From: Site-B1 sp963827785
GTDB lineage: Bacteria > Bacteroidota > Bacteroidia > Flavobacteriales > Flavobacteriaceae
Assembly (NCBI GenBank): GCA_963827785.1
Contig: CAWHCT010000019.1
Location: forward strand, 129,717 to 193,716
Direction: 5' to 3'
DNA: 64,000 nt
Shown: positions 21,465 to 29,589 of the stretch, piece after piece
Layout of the letters: the number at the start of each line of letters is the position of its first letter
Position numbering within the stretch: position 1 is the stretch's first letter
The notes under the pieces: model-generated
What the model was told of the DNA's origin: nothing
The model's input: the letters and a program-made list of their open reading frames with translations, nothing else
Databases searched by the model: none
Made by a program: the position numbers and the translations under genes

Positions 21465-21539
21465 AATTAATCTATTTATAATTTGGTGTAAAATTCTGAA
21501 AAACAGAAACATAATTACGCAACAAAGGATACAGTAGTA

Positions 21540-21555
21540 TGCAACATTAGTTACT
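21540..21555 (-). promoter_or_regulatory. Weak motif A-like operator before DUF2202 pair
   Basis: TGCAACATTAGTTACT matches TGTAAC-N4-GTTACA with two mismatches. On the minus strand TAATTATG, one mismatch from TAnnTTTG, follows after 22 bp. Spacing and sequence are each slightly off, so this is only a candidate. Confidence 0.3.
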
Positions 21556-21596
21556 TTAAATTATACATTAAAGACTTTTGTGTCTTTTTTTAAAAT

Positions 21597-21641
21597 TGTG
21601 ACATTTATCACATTTAGAATCCAAAATTGAACATATTTTTA
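21597..21641 (+). promoter_or_regulatory. CRP-type operator with 21-bp spacing to -7 element
   Basis: TGTGACATTTATCACA (21597-21612) contains the perfect Crp consensus TGTGA-N6-TCACA. Exactly 21 bp later stands TATTTTTA (21634-21641), a TAnnTTTA -7 element. The predicted transcript start falls at the ATG codons at 21646 and 21652, so the mRNA would have almost no leader. Confidence 0.55.
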
Positions 21642-21645
21642 GCCT

Positions 21646-22020
21646 ATGATTATGAGTTCAAAAATCCTATCCATAATTTTGACCACAATTATACTATTTA
21701 GTAGCATGAGGGTTAGTTTTACCTATGCCTACTATCAACTGGATCCTATTGGTTTTATAGAAAACTTATGTGAAAATAAAGACAAGCCCGAATTACAATG
21801 TAACGGTAAATGTCATTTAAAAAAGGTAGCTGAAAGCAATTCTGAAAACCAACAAAATCCTCCTAAGTTCACATCCTTAAAAGAAATCACTTTTTTTGTT
21901 GTAGATATATTTGAAATAACTTTTATAAGCATAAAATATTCATCAAATAAAAACTTTGAATATAAAAACCTTTATGCCTTTTCAGGGATCCATAAAATTG
22001 ACAGACCTCCTCAGATATAA
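21646..22020 (+). CDS. Small exported protein upstream of copper TonB receptor
   Basis: 124 aa. Signal-anchor-like N-terminus (SSKILSIILTTIILFSSMRVSF), then YYQLDPIGFIENLCENKDKP, which recurs in Bacteroidota next to TonB-dependent receptors, and a metal-ligand-like CNGKCHLKK (two Cys and a His) near residues 50-58. The rest is polar with a second hydrophobic stretch FFVVDIFEITFISIKY. Start may be 21646 or the second ATG at 21652. It lies 67 bp before the copper receptor, and probably handles the same metal; this is inferred from position and the Cys/His motif. Confidence 0.6.
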   Translation: MIMSSKILSIILTTIILFSSMRVSFTYAYYQLDPIGFIENLCENKDKPELQCNGKCHLKKVAESNSENQQNPPKFTSLKEITFFVVDIFEITFISIKYSSNKNFEYKNLYAFSGIHKIDRPPQI

Positions 22021-22087
22021 TCTTTACAATTCTACAGTAAGCTAAATTTTTAGCTAAACTCAATTTATTAATAATTAACATTCTAAT

Positions 22088-24190
22088 ATGAAAATATATT
22101 ATAGCGTGCTTATGTGCATGCTTATATCCAGCTTGTCAATAGCTCAGCAGAAAAAAGAAACAGCTAAAGACAGTATAATAAATAAACATGTCCAACTTGA
22201 TGAAATAATTGTTGTAGGAAATGCAAAAACAGACCCTATTCACACAACGGAGTTTTATAATAATGAAGAAAAAGTCGTTCAACCAAAGAACGTAGCAGAT
22301 CTGTTTAACGATATTAATGGATTCTCTGTGATAAAACGCGGTAATTATGCTATTGATCCAACCTTCAGGGCTTCTCAATATGAACAATTAAATATTCAAT
22401 ATGATGGAGGCACAAAAGCTATGCATGCATGCCCTAACCGAATGGATCCTATTACTACACATATAATTCCAGAGGAAATCGCAAAAATTGAAATAGTTAA
22501 AGGTCCATATACAGTGCGATATGGAGCTACTTTTGGAGGAGTCATCAACATGGTCACTCAAAAACCAAATGTGGAAGATCTTGGATTCCACGGAAAGGTT
22601 TCCGGAGGTTATGAGAGCAATGGTGATTCCTATGTTTCTATGCTTCAATTACAACAGATCAATGAAAAATATGATATTGTTGGTAATGTGGGTTATAGAG
22701 ATTTTGGAAATTATGAAGATGGAGATGGAATAGAAATTCCCTCCTCATTCAGAAGTACAGATTATGGCCTAAAAGTTGGTTTTAATTTTGACGAAAGTCA
22801 ACGTTTACAAGCTCATTGGAGGCAATCCTTTGGTAGAGATGTGCTGCACGCCGGGTTACCTATGGACACTGACTATGACAATAGTAGTATTCTATCATTA
22901 GATTATAAAATGACTAATCTTAACGGATTAATTAAAAGCTTAACGGCTAAAGCCTATTATAGTTATGTAGACCACCTCATGACAAATTTTAGTCGACCAT
23001 CTTTTATGATGACAGCCGCAGAATCGGCTGTAGAAGCAACAACTATTGGCGGGAAACTGGAATTACAATGGAGCCCATCTGAAAAATTTACAATATTTAG
23101 TGGATTGGATGCACAACATGTAGCTCGAGATGGTGGAAGAACTCGCTTGGTCAAGGTTATGAATGGAAACCCTCTGCCTAATCCTATGACATTTAACGAT
23201 AAGGTCTGGCAAGATTCCTATATAACCGATTTAGGAGTATTTACGGAAGCTAAATGGTTTGCAAACAACTCAACCATACTAACTGCAGGATTTCGATATG
23301 ATAATGTTAATTCAGATATACAGGACCCAGAAGACGATTTTGCATCATTGTATGATTTAGAAAAGCGCACAGAACATAATTTTAGCGGAACGGTTTCCGT
23401 TAAAAAAATAGTTTCGGATAATTTTACTTTAGAAGCAGCATTTGGTCGTGGAGTACGCTCTGCTAATATGATTGAGCGTTATATCAACCATTTTACAGTT
23501 GGACAAGATTCTCATGAGTATATTGGCAATCCAAATTTAGATGCAGAGGTAAACAATCAATTCGAAATTGGTTTTAAGGGATTTGAAATTTTAGGTAATG
23601 GCGTTAATAAATTTAGTTATTCAACATCATTCTACTACTCTACCTTCGAAAATTATATAGTTGCAGTTGTAGATGAATCGCTAAATAGAAAATATATGCC
23701 GATGCTTGAACCACGACATCCAAAAGTGTTTAGAAACTTGGAGAATGCTTATAAGACTGGTTTTGAAATAATGGGTAAATTAGATTTTCTAAATGATTAT
23801 TTCTTTAAAACTGAATTAGCCTATGTGTATGCCAAAAACAATGATTTAAATGAATCTTTACCATTGAGCCCTCCATTTTTAACTAAGATTAGCGTTGGTT
23901 TCGAAAAGGATAAATATTGGGCGAATGCTCAATATAATATCACTTCAAAGCAAGCAAATATTGCAGAAAGTTTTGGTGAAACAGAAACAGATGGTTACCA
24001 AACTTTAGATATAAGATTAGGAGTAAAACCTATGAAAAATGTTATACTCGGACTTGCGGCATTAAATGTATTTGATGAAGCTTATCACAATCATTTAAAT
24101 TTTTCATTTAATAATCAAGCAGATTTTGGTCGTTTACCAATTACAGAACCCGGAAGGAATTTTACAGCTTTTTTGCAATATAAATTCTAA
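22088..24190 (+). CDS. TonB-dependent copper receptor (OprC-like)
   Basis: 700 aa, intact. Signal peptide ending SLSIAQ, then a plug with HVQLDEIIVVGNAKTDP and GPYTVRYGATFGGVINMVT, then a 22-strand barrel ending in the terminal aromatic FTAFLQYKF. The plug motif AMHACPNRMDPITTHI (residues 111-126) has the Cys-x3-Met pair (Cys115, Met119) and a nearby His113; in OprC of Pseudomonas such Cys/Met residues bind copper. It therefore most likely imports copper or a copper complex, energised by TonB-ExbBD. A strong terminator follows at once. Copper supply would suit copper enzymes made under low oxygen. Confidence 0.82.
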   Translation: MKIYYSVLMCMLISSLSIAQQKKETAKDSIINKHVQLDEIIVVGNAKTDPIHTTEFYNNEEKVVQPKNVADLFNDINGFSVIKRGNYAIDPTFRASQYEQLNIQYDGGTKAMHACPNRMDPITTHIIPEEIAKIEIVKGPYTVRYGATFGGVINMVTQKPNVEDLGFHGKVSGGYESNGDSYVSMLQLQQINEKYDIVGNVGYRDFGNYEDGDGIEIPSSFRSTDYGLKVGFNFDESQRLQAHWRQSFGRDVLHAGLPMDTDYDNSSILSLDYKMTNLNGLIKSLTAKAYYSYVDHLMTNFSRPSFMMTAAESAVEATTIGGKLELQWSPSEKFTIFSGLDAQHVARDGGRTRLVKVMNGNPLPNPMTFNDKVWQDSYITDLGVFTEAKWFANNSTILTAGFRYDNVNSDIQDPEDDFASLYDLEKRTEHNFSGTVSVKKIVSDNFTLEAAFGRGVRSANMIERYINHFTVGQDSHEYIGNPNLDAEVNNQFEIGFKGFEILGNGVNKFSYSTSFYYSTFENYIVAVVDESLNRKYMPMLEPRHPKVFRNLENAYKTGFEIMGKLDFLNDYFFKTELAYVYAKNNDLNESLPLSPPFLTKISVGFEKDKYWANAQYNITSKQANIAESFGETETDGYQTLDIRLGVKPMKNVILGLAALNVFDEAYHNHLNFSFNNQADFGRLPITEPGRNFTAFLQYKF

Positions 24191-24191
24191 C

Positions 24192-24221
24192 AAAAAAGAG
24201 GGCTAAAAAGCCCTCTTTTTT
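24192..24221 (+). terminator. Terminator after copper receptor
   Basis: AAAAAAGAGGGCT, four A, AGCCCTCTTTTTT: 13-bp arms with a T run, one base after the receptor stop. It can act in both directions and may also end the small gene transcribed from the other strand. Confidence 0.85.
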
Positions 24222-24239
24222 AATTAACACTCTTGTCTT

Positions 24240-24377
24240 TCAAGAATCTTTTTTCTTTTTACCACTGGTCATAAATATAATAAGTGTCGCAATCAAAATA
24301 ACACATACAAGGGCAAATATACCAATCATGATGACTCCATTATTCCAGTTATATAGAGCGATAGTTTGATTTATCAT
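24240..24377 (-). CDS. 45-aa single-helix membrane protein under motif B
   Basis: Starts MINQTIALYNWNNG, then a hydrophobic helix (VIMIGIFALVCVILIATLII, about residues 15-35), then FMTSGKKKKDS. The positive tail indicates an N-out, C-in single-pass protein. Coding support comes from context: a perfect motif B operator with the standard 21-bp spacing to TAATTTTA lies 21-50 bp upstream, and terminators bracket it on both sides. Its size and topology recall small subunits of membrane oxidoreductases such as CydX- or CcoQ-type proteins, but no sequence signature of these is seen. Function unknown. Confidence 0.6.
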   Translation of the reverse strand: MINQTIALYNWNNGVIMIGIFALVCVILIATLIIFMTSGKKKKDS

Positions 24378-24397
24378 AAGACAGTTCTTTATTTTTT

Positions 24398-24442
24398 TAA
24401 AATTAAGAATGTTGTGAAACCCTATTCATGATATTTATCATA
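24398..24442 (-). promoter_or_regulatory. Motif B promoter of 45-aa protein
   Basis: Perfect palindrome ATGATATTTATCAT (24428-24441; 16-mer frame 24427-24442), 21 bp, then TAATTTTA on the minus strand (24398-24405), 20 bp before the ATG at 24377. The operator core is identical to the one at 47726-47739. Confidence 0.75.
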
Positions 24443-24450
24443 AATGAATA

Positions 24451-24479
24451 AAAAAAGGGAAGCAAATCTTCCCTTTTTT
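24451..24479 (-). terminator. Terminator after persulfide dioxygenase gene
   Basis: AAAAAAGGGAAG, CAAAT, CTTCCCTTTTTT: perfect 12-bp arms ending in six T. It lies 33 bp after the stop of the minus-strand gene and directly before the motif B promoter. Confidence 0.85.
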
Positions 24480-24511
24480 GTAATTAATCATTAAAAATAT
24501 ATCAAAACTTA

Positions 24512-25935
24512 CTACAACAATGTAGTAGGACAAACATACTCAGTTAAAGGTGCTTCTGTTTCTTTAATATCTTTAAAACCACCTCTTACATCTGTAACTC
24601 TTTTAACACCATTTGCCATAAAAATGGAGGCTGCTATTAGAGAACGATATCCACTTGCGCAATGCAAGAAATATTCTTTATTAGGATTAATTTCTGCAAA
24701 ATTTTGGTGAATATCATCCAATGGGAAGTTCTCTACTCCTTGCACATGTTCTGATAAGTATTCTGATTCTTTTCTAACATCCACAGGTTTTTCCATTTCT
24801 CCTTTTGCCAGTTTCTTCACAAATTTAGCCGCAGAGATTGAACCTATATAATCCACTGGAAACTTATGACTTTTCCAGTTTGGCATTCCTCCTTCTAAAT
24901 ATCCTAAAGTATTATCATAACCTACTCTTGAAAAGCGAGTTACAATTTCATTTACTCTATTCTCACTATCCGCAATAAAAATAATTTTTTGGTTGATGTC
25001 TTTAATTAATGAGCCTACCCAAGGTGCAAAATTACCATCAATACCAATATACCATGCTCCAGGAACTGTTCCTTCTTCAGCATATAATTCTTTACTACGC
25101 GTATCAACTACCAAAATATCTTTTTGCTCACTCATTTCTCTAAATGTGGCAGCATCTAATGGTGTTGTTCCTTTATGCAAAATGTCCTCAATACTTGTAT
25201 TGATCGTTTTGTTCATTCTAACATTATTAGGAAAATATTGTGGTGGTGGTTTTAAACCAGTAGTCACTTCCACAATAAATTCCTCTTTGGTCATGTCTGC
25301 TCGAAGTGCATAGTTTGTTTTCTTTTGATTTCCAAGTGTATCAAATGTTTCAGAACTCATATTTTTACCACATGCGATCCTGCTCCATGATTGGATACAC
25401 AATAATATCATCAGGCAAAGGTCATTATTTTATTACGTAAGGAATCAAATAAAGATCCTGCCAAATCTTTTTCTGTTAGTTTACCTTGCTTTTACTGCTA
25501 GATCAGGACGACCAACATCACCAATAAATAAGCAATCGCCAGTTACATACATAAGGTGTGTTTCCTTCTTCATCTGTTATTAAATAGGAGGATGATTCCA
25601 TGGTGTGACCTGGTGTATGTAATAACGTTAATTTTACCTCCTCCTAAAGGAAATTCTTCACCATCTTTTCCATTATAAATATCATATTCTGCGGTCGCAT
25701 TGGGGCCAAAAATTATTTTAGCACCTGTTTTTTGAGCTAAGTCATATTGTCCTGACACGAAATCGGCATGAAAATGAGTTAAGAATACATATTTAATTTT
25801 AGCCTTATCTGCCTCTGCCATTCTTAAGTATGGTTCGGTTTCTCTTAAAGGGTCAATCACTGCTGCTTCGCCATTTGACTCAATATAATAAGCCATTTCT
25901 GCAAGACATCCTGTAAATAATTGTTCAACTTTCAT
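24512..25935 (-). CDS. CstB-like persulfide dioxygenase-rhodanese fusion
   Basis: About 474 aa with two frame breaks (near 25610 and 25420-25500). N-terminal metallo-beta-lactamase domain of ETHE1 type: EQLFTGCLAEMAYYIES, FLTHFHADFVSGQYDLA and the restored HTPGHTMESSSYLI. Such enzymes oxidise persulfide sulfur to sulfite with a mono-iron site. A first rhodanese-like domain follows without a Cys at its active loop (IIFIADSENRVNE). A second rhodanese has the active Cys in YFLHCASGYRSLIAA. This layout matches staphylococcal CstB, which makes thiosulfate from persulfide and sulfite. It has its own perfect motif A operator and its own terminator. Confidence 0.82.
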
Positions 25936-25975
25936 CTTAGTGTTTTTTAATAATTTTATTTTTTAATAATTTTTT

Positions 25976-26020
25976 TAAAATTAGTTAAAATTCTATGCTG
26001 CCTATGTAACATCTGTTACA
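25976..26020 (-). promoter_or_regulatory. Motif A promoter of persulfide dioxygenase
   Basis: Perfect operator TGTAACATCTGTTACA (26005-26020), 21 bp, then -7 element TAATTTTA on the minus strand (25976-25983), 40 bp before the ATG at 25935. An extra half-site GTTAC follows at 26024. Confidence 0.8.
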
Positions 26021-26039
26021 TAAGTTACGATTTTAACTT

Positions 26040-27780
26040 TTATTTATTAGTTTGTTTAACATATTTTATGAATTTATCACTTTTATATGCCTTTTTTTTG
26101 TTTGATTCGTAAAAATCAACTGCATCCTGGATGCTCATAAAAAAATGATCCTCATTCACTTTATTCATAAATCCGGAACTAATCATTTTATCTCTTACCG
26201 GCCCTTTGATTCCCGTGTAAAACACATTCTATTCCTCGAGAGTGAAAATCTTCGTGAATCTCTTCAAGAGCATGTAAGGCAGTACTATCAACATTGTTAA
26301 TACTTTCTCCATCAATTATCAGCACTTTTAGTTTATCCCCTTTACGATTTTCATAATCGTACAGTTTATCTTTAAAATAATTAATGTTGGCAAAAAACAA
26401 TTGCGCATCAAAACGGTAGATCAAAATTTCATTGTTGACTTCCAAATTATCAAATCGTTTTATATTTCTATAAAAATGAGAATTGGGAACTTTTGCCAAT
26501 TGTGCTGTATGTGGATTTGTTGTTTTGAACAAAACCATTGCCAAGGATAGAATAACACCAATTCCAATTCCTATTTCGACACCAAAAACCAGAGTTCCTA
26601 AAAACGTAACAATAAGGGTTAAAAAATCGGTTTTATTACTTTTGAACAGATGAATGGCTTCTTTATAATCTATTAGTCCAAAAACCGCAACCATGATGAC
26701 AGATGCTAAGATTGCCTTAGGTAAATTGTAGAAATATGGCGTCAAAAATAATAGGGTTATAATAATTAATACTGCACTTATAATTGAAGCTAATCCTGTT
26801 TTGGCTCCTGCCTGATCGTTTACAGCCGTTCTTGAAAATCCACCTGTTGTTGGATAGGATTGAAAAAATGATCCAAAAACATTTGATAAACCTAAGGAAA
26901 TAAGCTCTTGATTGGCATCAACTTTATGATCTCTATGTTTTGTTTGAATAGCTTTAGCGACAGCAATACTTTCCATAAAACTTATCAAAGCTATGGTAAG
27001 TGCCATTGGAATTAACAATTCAATAATGTTCACATCAAAAATTGGAATTATGAAACTTGGCAGCGAACCTGGAATATCCTTTACAATATTTACAGCATTT
27101 TGACCTTCCCCTAAACCAAACAAAGAAACGACAAGAATCCCGAAAACTACTGCAAAAAGTTGACCTGGAAGTGATTTCTTTATTCTTTTTGATATCACTA
27201 TTATTAAAATCCCAAACAGTCCAATTGCTAGTTCAATCCAGTTAATTTCATTTATATTTTCAATTGCCTTCAGAATGATCTCATGCACATGGTGACTTCT
27301 TGGAATTTCAACACCTAATAAATGTTTTAATTGACTTAAGCCTATAATTAAAGCTGCCGCAGAGGTAAAACCGCTTACAACAGGGTGAGAAAGAAAATTT
27401 ACTAAAAATCCTAATCTGAAAACACCTAGTAAAAATTGAATGAGTCCTACCATTAATGCCAAAAGTATTGCATATGCAATATATTGTTCAGTTGAAATAC
27501 CTTGAAAGGACCCAATAGCTGTTGCCGTCAATAAAGAGACCATTGCTACCGGACCTACAGCCAATTGTCTTGAAGTACCAAAAATGGCATAGACCAGGAT
27601 AGGAACAATTGAAGCATATAAACCGTAAACAGCTGGCAAGCCTGCAATTGACGCATAGGCCATACCTTGCGGAATCAACATTACACCAACTGTTAAGCCA
27701 GACGAAATATCACCCTTTAACCAATTTTTATTATAGTTTGGTAACCAATCTAATATTGGTATTAAAGTTTTCACTTTCAT
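26040..27780 (-). CDS. SulP-family anion transporter (second copy)
   Basis: About 580 aa, one frame break near 26225. SulP signatures: DISSGLTVGVMLIPQGMAYA, GLPAVYGLYASIVPILVYAIFG, AVGPVAMVSLLTAT and NQELISLGLSNVFGSFFQSYPTTGGFSRTAVN, with about 12-14 helices, then a C-terminal STAS domain (ILIYRFDAQLFFANINYFKD, IIDGESINNVDSTALHALEE) that ends after the break with IQDAVDFYE. SulP proteins move sulfate, bicarbonate or other anions. In an operon with a sulfite-oxidising type molybdoenzyme, sulfate movement (possibly export) is a reasonable guess. It lies 19 bp after the first copy. Confidence 0.88.
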
Positions 27781-27799
27781 TCAAAAAGTCTATAAATAA

Positions 27800-29515
27800 T
27801 TAAACCTTGCACTCCTCAAAAACCTTTTCCTTACAAGGTTTATCAATTTTTTTATGTATTTCGCGAATGGCAGTTTTCTTTTCAGTAAAGAAGATTTCAT
27901 CACCCATTTTATCAACAAAACCACCTTTTTGTAACACGTCCTGACTAATCAGTTTTAAGCCGGCAAAATAAATTCCTCCTCTATTCTGTTGCCATTTCTT
28001 AATCTCATTTGTCAACCATTCTGCAGCGGCTAAATCAATAAAATTGATGCCATCGGCAGCAATTAATACATGTTGAATTTTGTTTGATTCATATAACTTG
28101 GAAAAATAATCCGAAATTTTTTCAATAGATCCAAAATATAGGGATCCGTCGATTCGAACAATTTTTAAATTGGAACATTCTTTAGCCTCATCATCACGGA
28201 TCAAATTAATAAGCCTATTCTCTTTATCCATTCCTAAAACCGCAATATTAGGTTTTGATGTTCGTTCCATATAAAAGAAGAAGGAGGTTAAAATACCGGC
28301 CAATAAAGCAAACTCTAAATCAAAAAAAAGTGTACCCAGTAAAGTAATAGCTAGTACGAGTAATTCTCTACCACTGCTCTTATAAACCTGTTTAATATGA
28401 TGAAAATCGATCAAATTATAACCTACTAAAAGTATAATACCGCCCATTGCTGCTTTTGGTAAGAATGACGCATATTTTGCAAATAACAATAAAACAACCA
28501 TTAGAAATACTGAAGCAAAAATAGCTGACATTGGAGTTTTAGCCCCGGCCTGATGATTAACTCCAGAACGAGTGAAGGAGCCAGAACCGGCATAACTAGA
28601 AAAGAAACTTGCAATCATATTTGATAAACCTTGTCCAATAAATTCTTGGTTACCATCAATTTTTTGATGTGTATGCAATGCTATGGCTCTGCCAATTGCA
28701 ACAGCTTCTATAAGACCTAACAAGGCTAAAACCATCGCTCCAGAACTTAATAATTGCACATTATGATAACTTAAATCGGGAACCCTAAAAGGCGGTAAAT
28801 TTGAAGGGATTTTTCCAACTGTTTCAATTCCATTTACATCTCCTCCCAATAAAATTGCCATCACGCTTCCTAATACCATGGCTATTAACATATAGTATCT
28901 TGAAATAGGCTTAATGAACAATTTAATTATCAATGCAATAAGTAATGTGCCAATAGCAACAATAAACACATACCAATTGGTTTCAGAGATATGGCTTCCA
29001 ATATAAGTGACTATTTCTGCTATGGAACTCCCTTGTGGCACTTTTATTCCGAATACATGCTTTAACTGTTTGAATGCAATAAGAATTCCGGCTCCTGCTG
29101 TAAAACCAATTATTACTGAATGTGAAACGAAATTTACCAATTTTCCCATCCGTAATAAACCCATTGCCAGCTGAAAAAAACCAGCCAAAAAGGTTAATAC
29201 TAAAGCTAAAGAAACGAATCCCTCTATATCAGTTTCAGGATTTACAAATTTTACTAAAGTTGAATATACCACTATGGATATAGCAGTTGTTGGTCCGGAA
29301 ATTAAATGATAGGAGGATCCAAACAATGCTGCTATAATTGGAGTTATCATAGCTGTATAAAACCCATAAATTGGCGGCAAACCTGCAATCATTGCAAATG
29401 CAACAGCTTGAGGAATTACAATAATAGTACCGGTAATGCCGGCAATGACATCATCCTTTAAAGTTGTTTTTGCAATTGGTAACCAAGTTAGAAAAGGAAA
29501 GACTTTCTTAAGCAT
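27800..29515 (-). CDS. SulP-family anion transporter (first copy)
   Basis: 571 aa, intact. MLKKVFPFLTWLP precedes the transport core with DDVIAGITGTIIVIPQAVAFA, GLPPIYGFYTAMITPIIAALFG, LISGPTTAISIVVYSTLV and NQEFIGQGLSNMIASFFSSY followed by SFTRSGVNHQAG. The STAS domain contains IVRIDGSLYFGSIEKISDYF and ADGINFIDLAAAEWL. It is about a third identical in pattern to the second copy, so the pair arose by an old duplication. It follows the molybdoenzyme gene after 74 bp, with a short hairpin between, and is probably in the same transcription unit. Direction and substrate are inferred. Confidence 0.88.
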   Translation of the reverse strand: MLKKVFPFLTWLPIAKTTLKDDVIAGITGTIIVIPQAVAFAMIAGLPPIYGFYTAMITPIIAALFGSSYHLISGPTTAISIVVYSTLVKFVNPETDIEGFVSLALVLTFLAGFFQLAMGLLRMGKLVNFVSHSVIIGFTAGAGILIAFKQLKHVFGIKVPQGSSIAEIVTYIGSHISETNWYVFIVAIGTLLIALIIKLFIKPISRYYMLIAMVLGSVMAILLGGDVNGIETVGKIPSNLPPFRVPDLSYHNVQLLSSGAMVLALLGLIEAVAIGRAIALHTHQKIDGNQEFIGQGLSNMIASFFSSYAGSGSFTRSGVNHQAGAKTPMSAIFASVFLMVVLLLFAKYASFLPKAAMGGIILLVGYNLIDFHHIKQVYKSSGRELLVLAITLLGTLFFDLEFALLAGILTSFFFYMERTSKPNIAVLGMDKENRLINLIRDDEAKECSNLKIVRIDGSLYFGSIEKISDYFSKLYESNKIQHVLIAADGINFIDLAAAEWLTNEIKKWQQNRGGIYFAGLKLISQDVLQKGGFVDKMGDEIFFTEKKTAIREIHKKIDKPCKEKVFEECKV

Positions 29516-29552
29516 CTACTAATTTAATTATTTTACTTTGCTCTATAACAAG

Positions 29553-29572
29553 ATTCCCGCTTTCGCGGGAAT
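29553..29572. repeat. ATTCCCGC/GCGGGAAT hairpin
   Basis: Perfect 8-bp arms with loop TTTC, GC-rich against its surroundings, between the molybdoenzyme stop and the SulP start. It resembles a common flavobacterial REP-type unit. On the plus strand it is followed by a long T run, but no plus-strand gene precedes it. Confidence 0.6.
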
Positions 29573-29589
29573 GACTTTTTTTTTAGATT

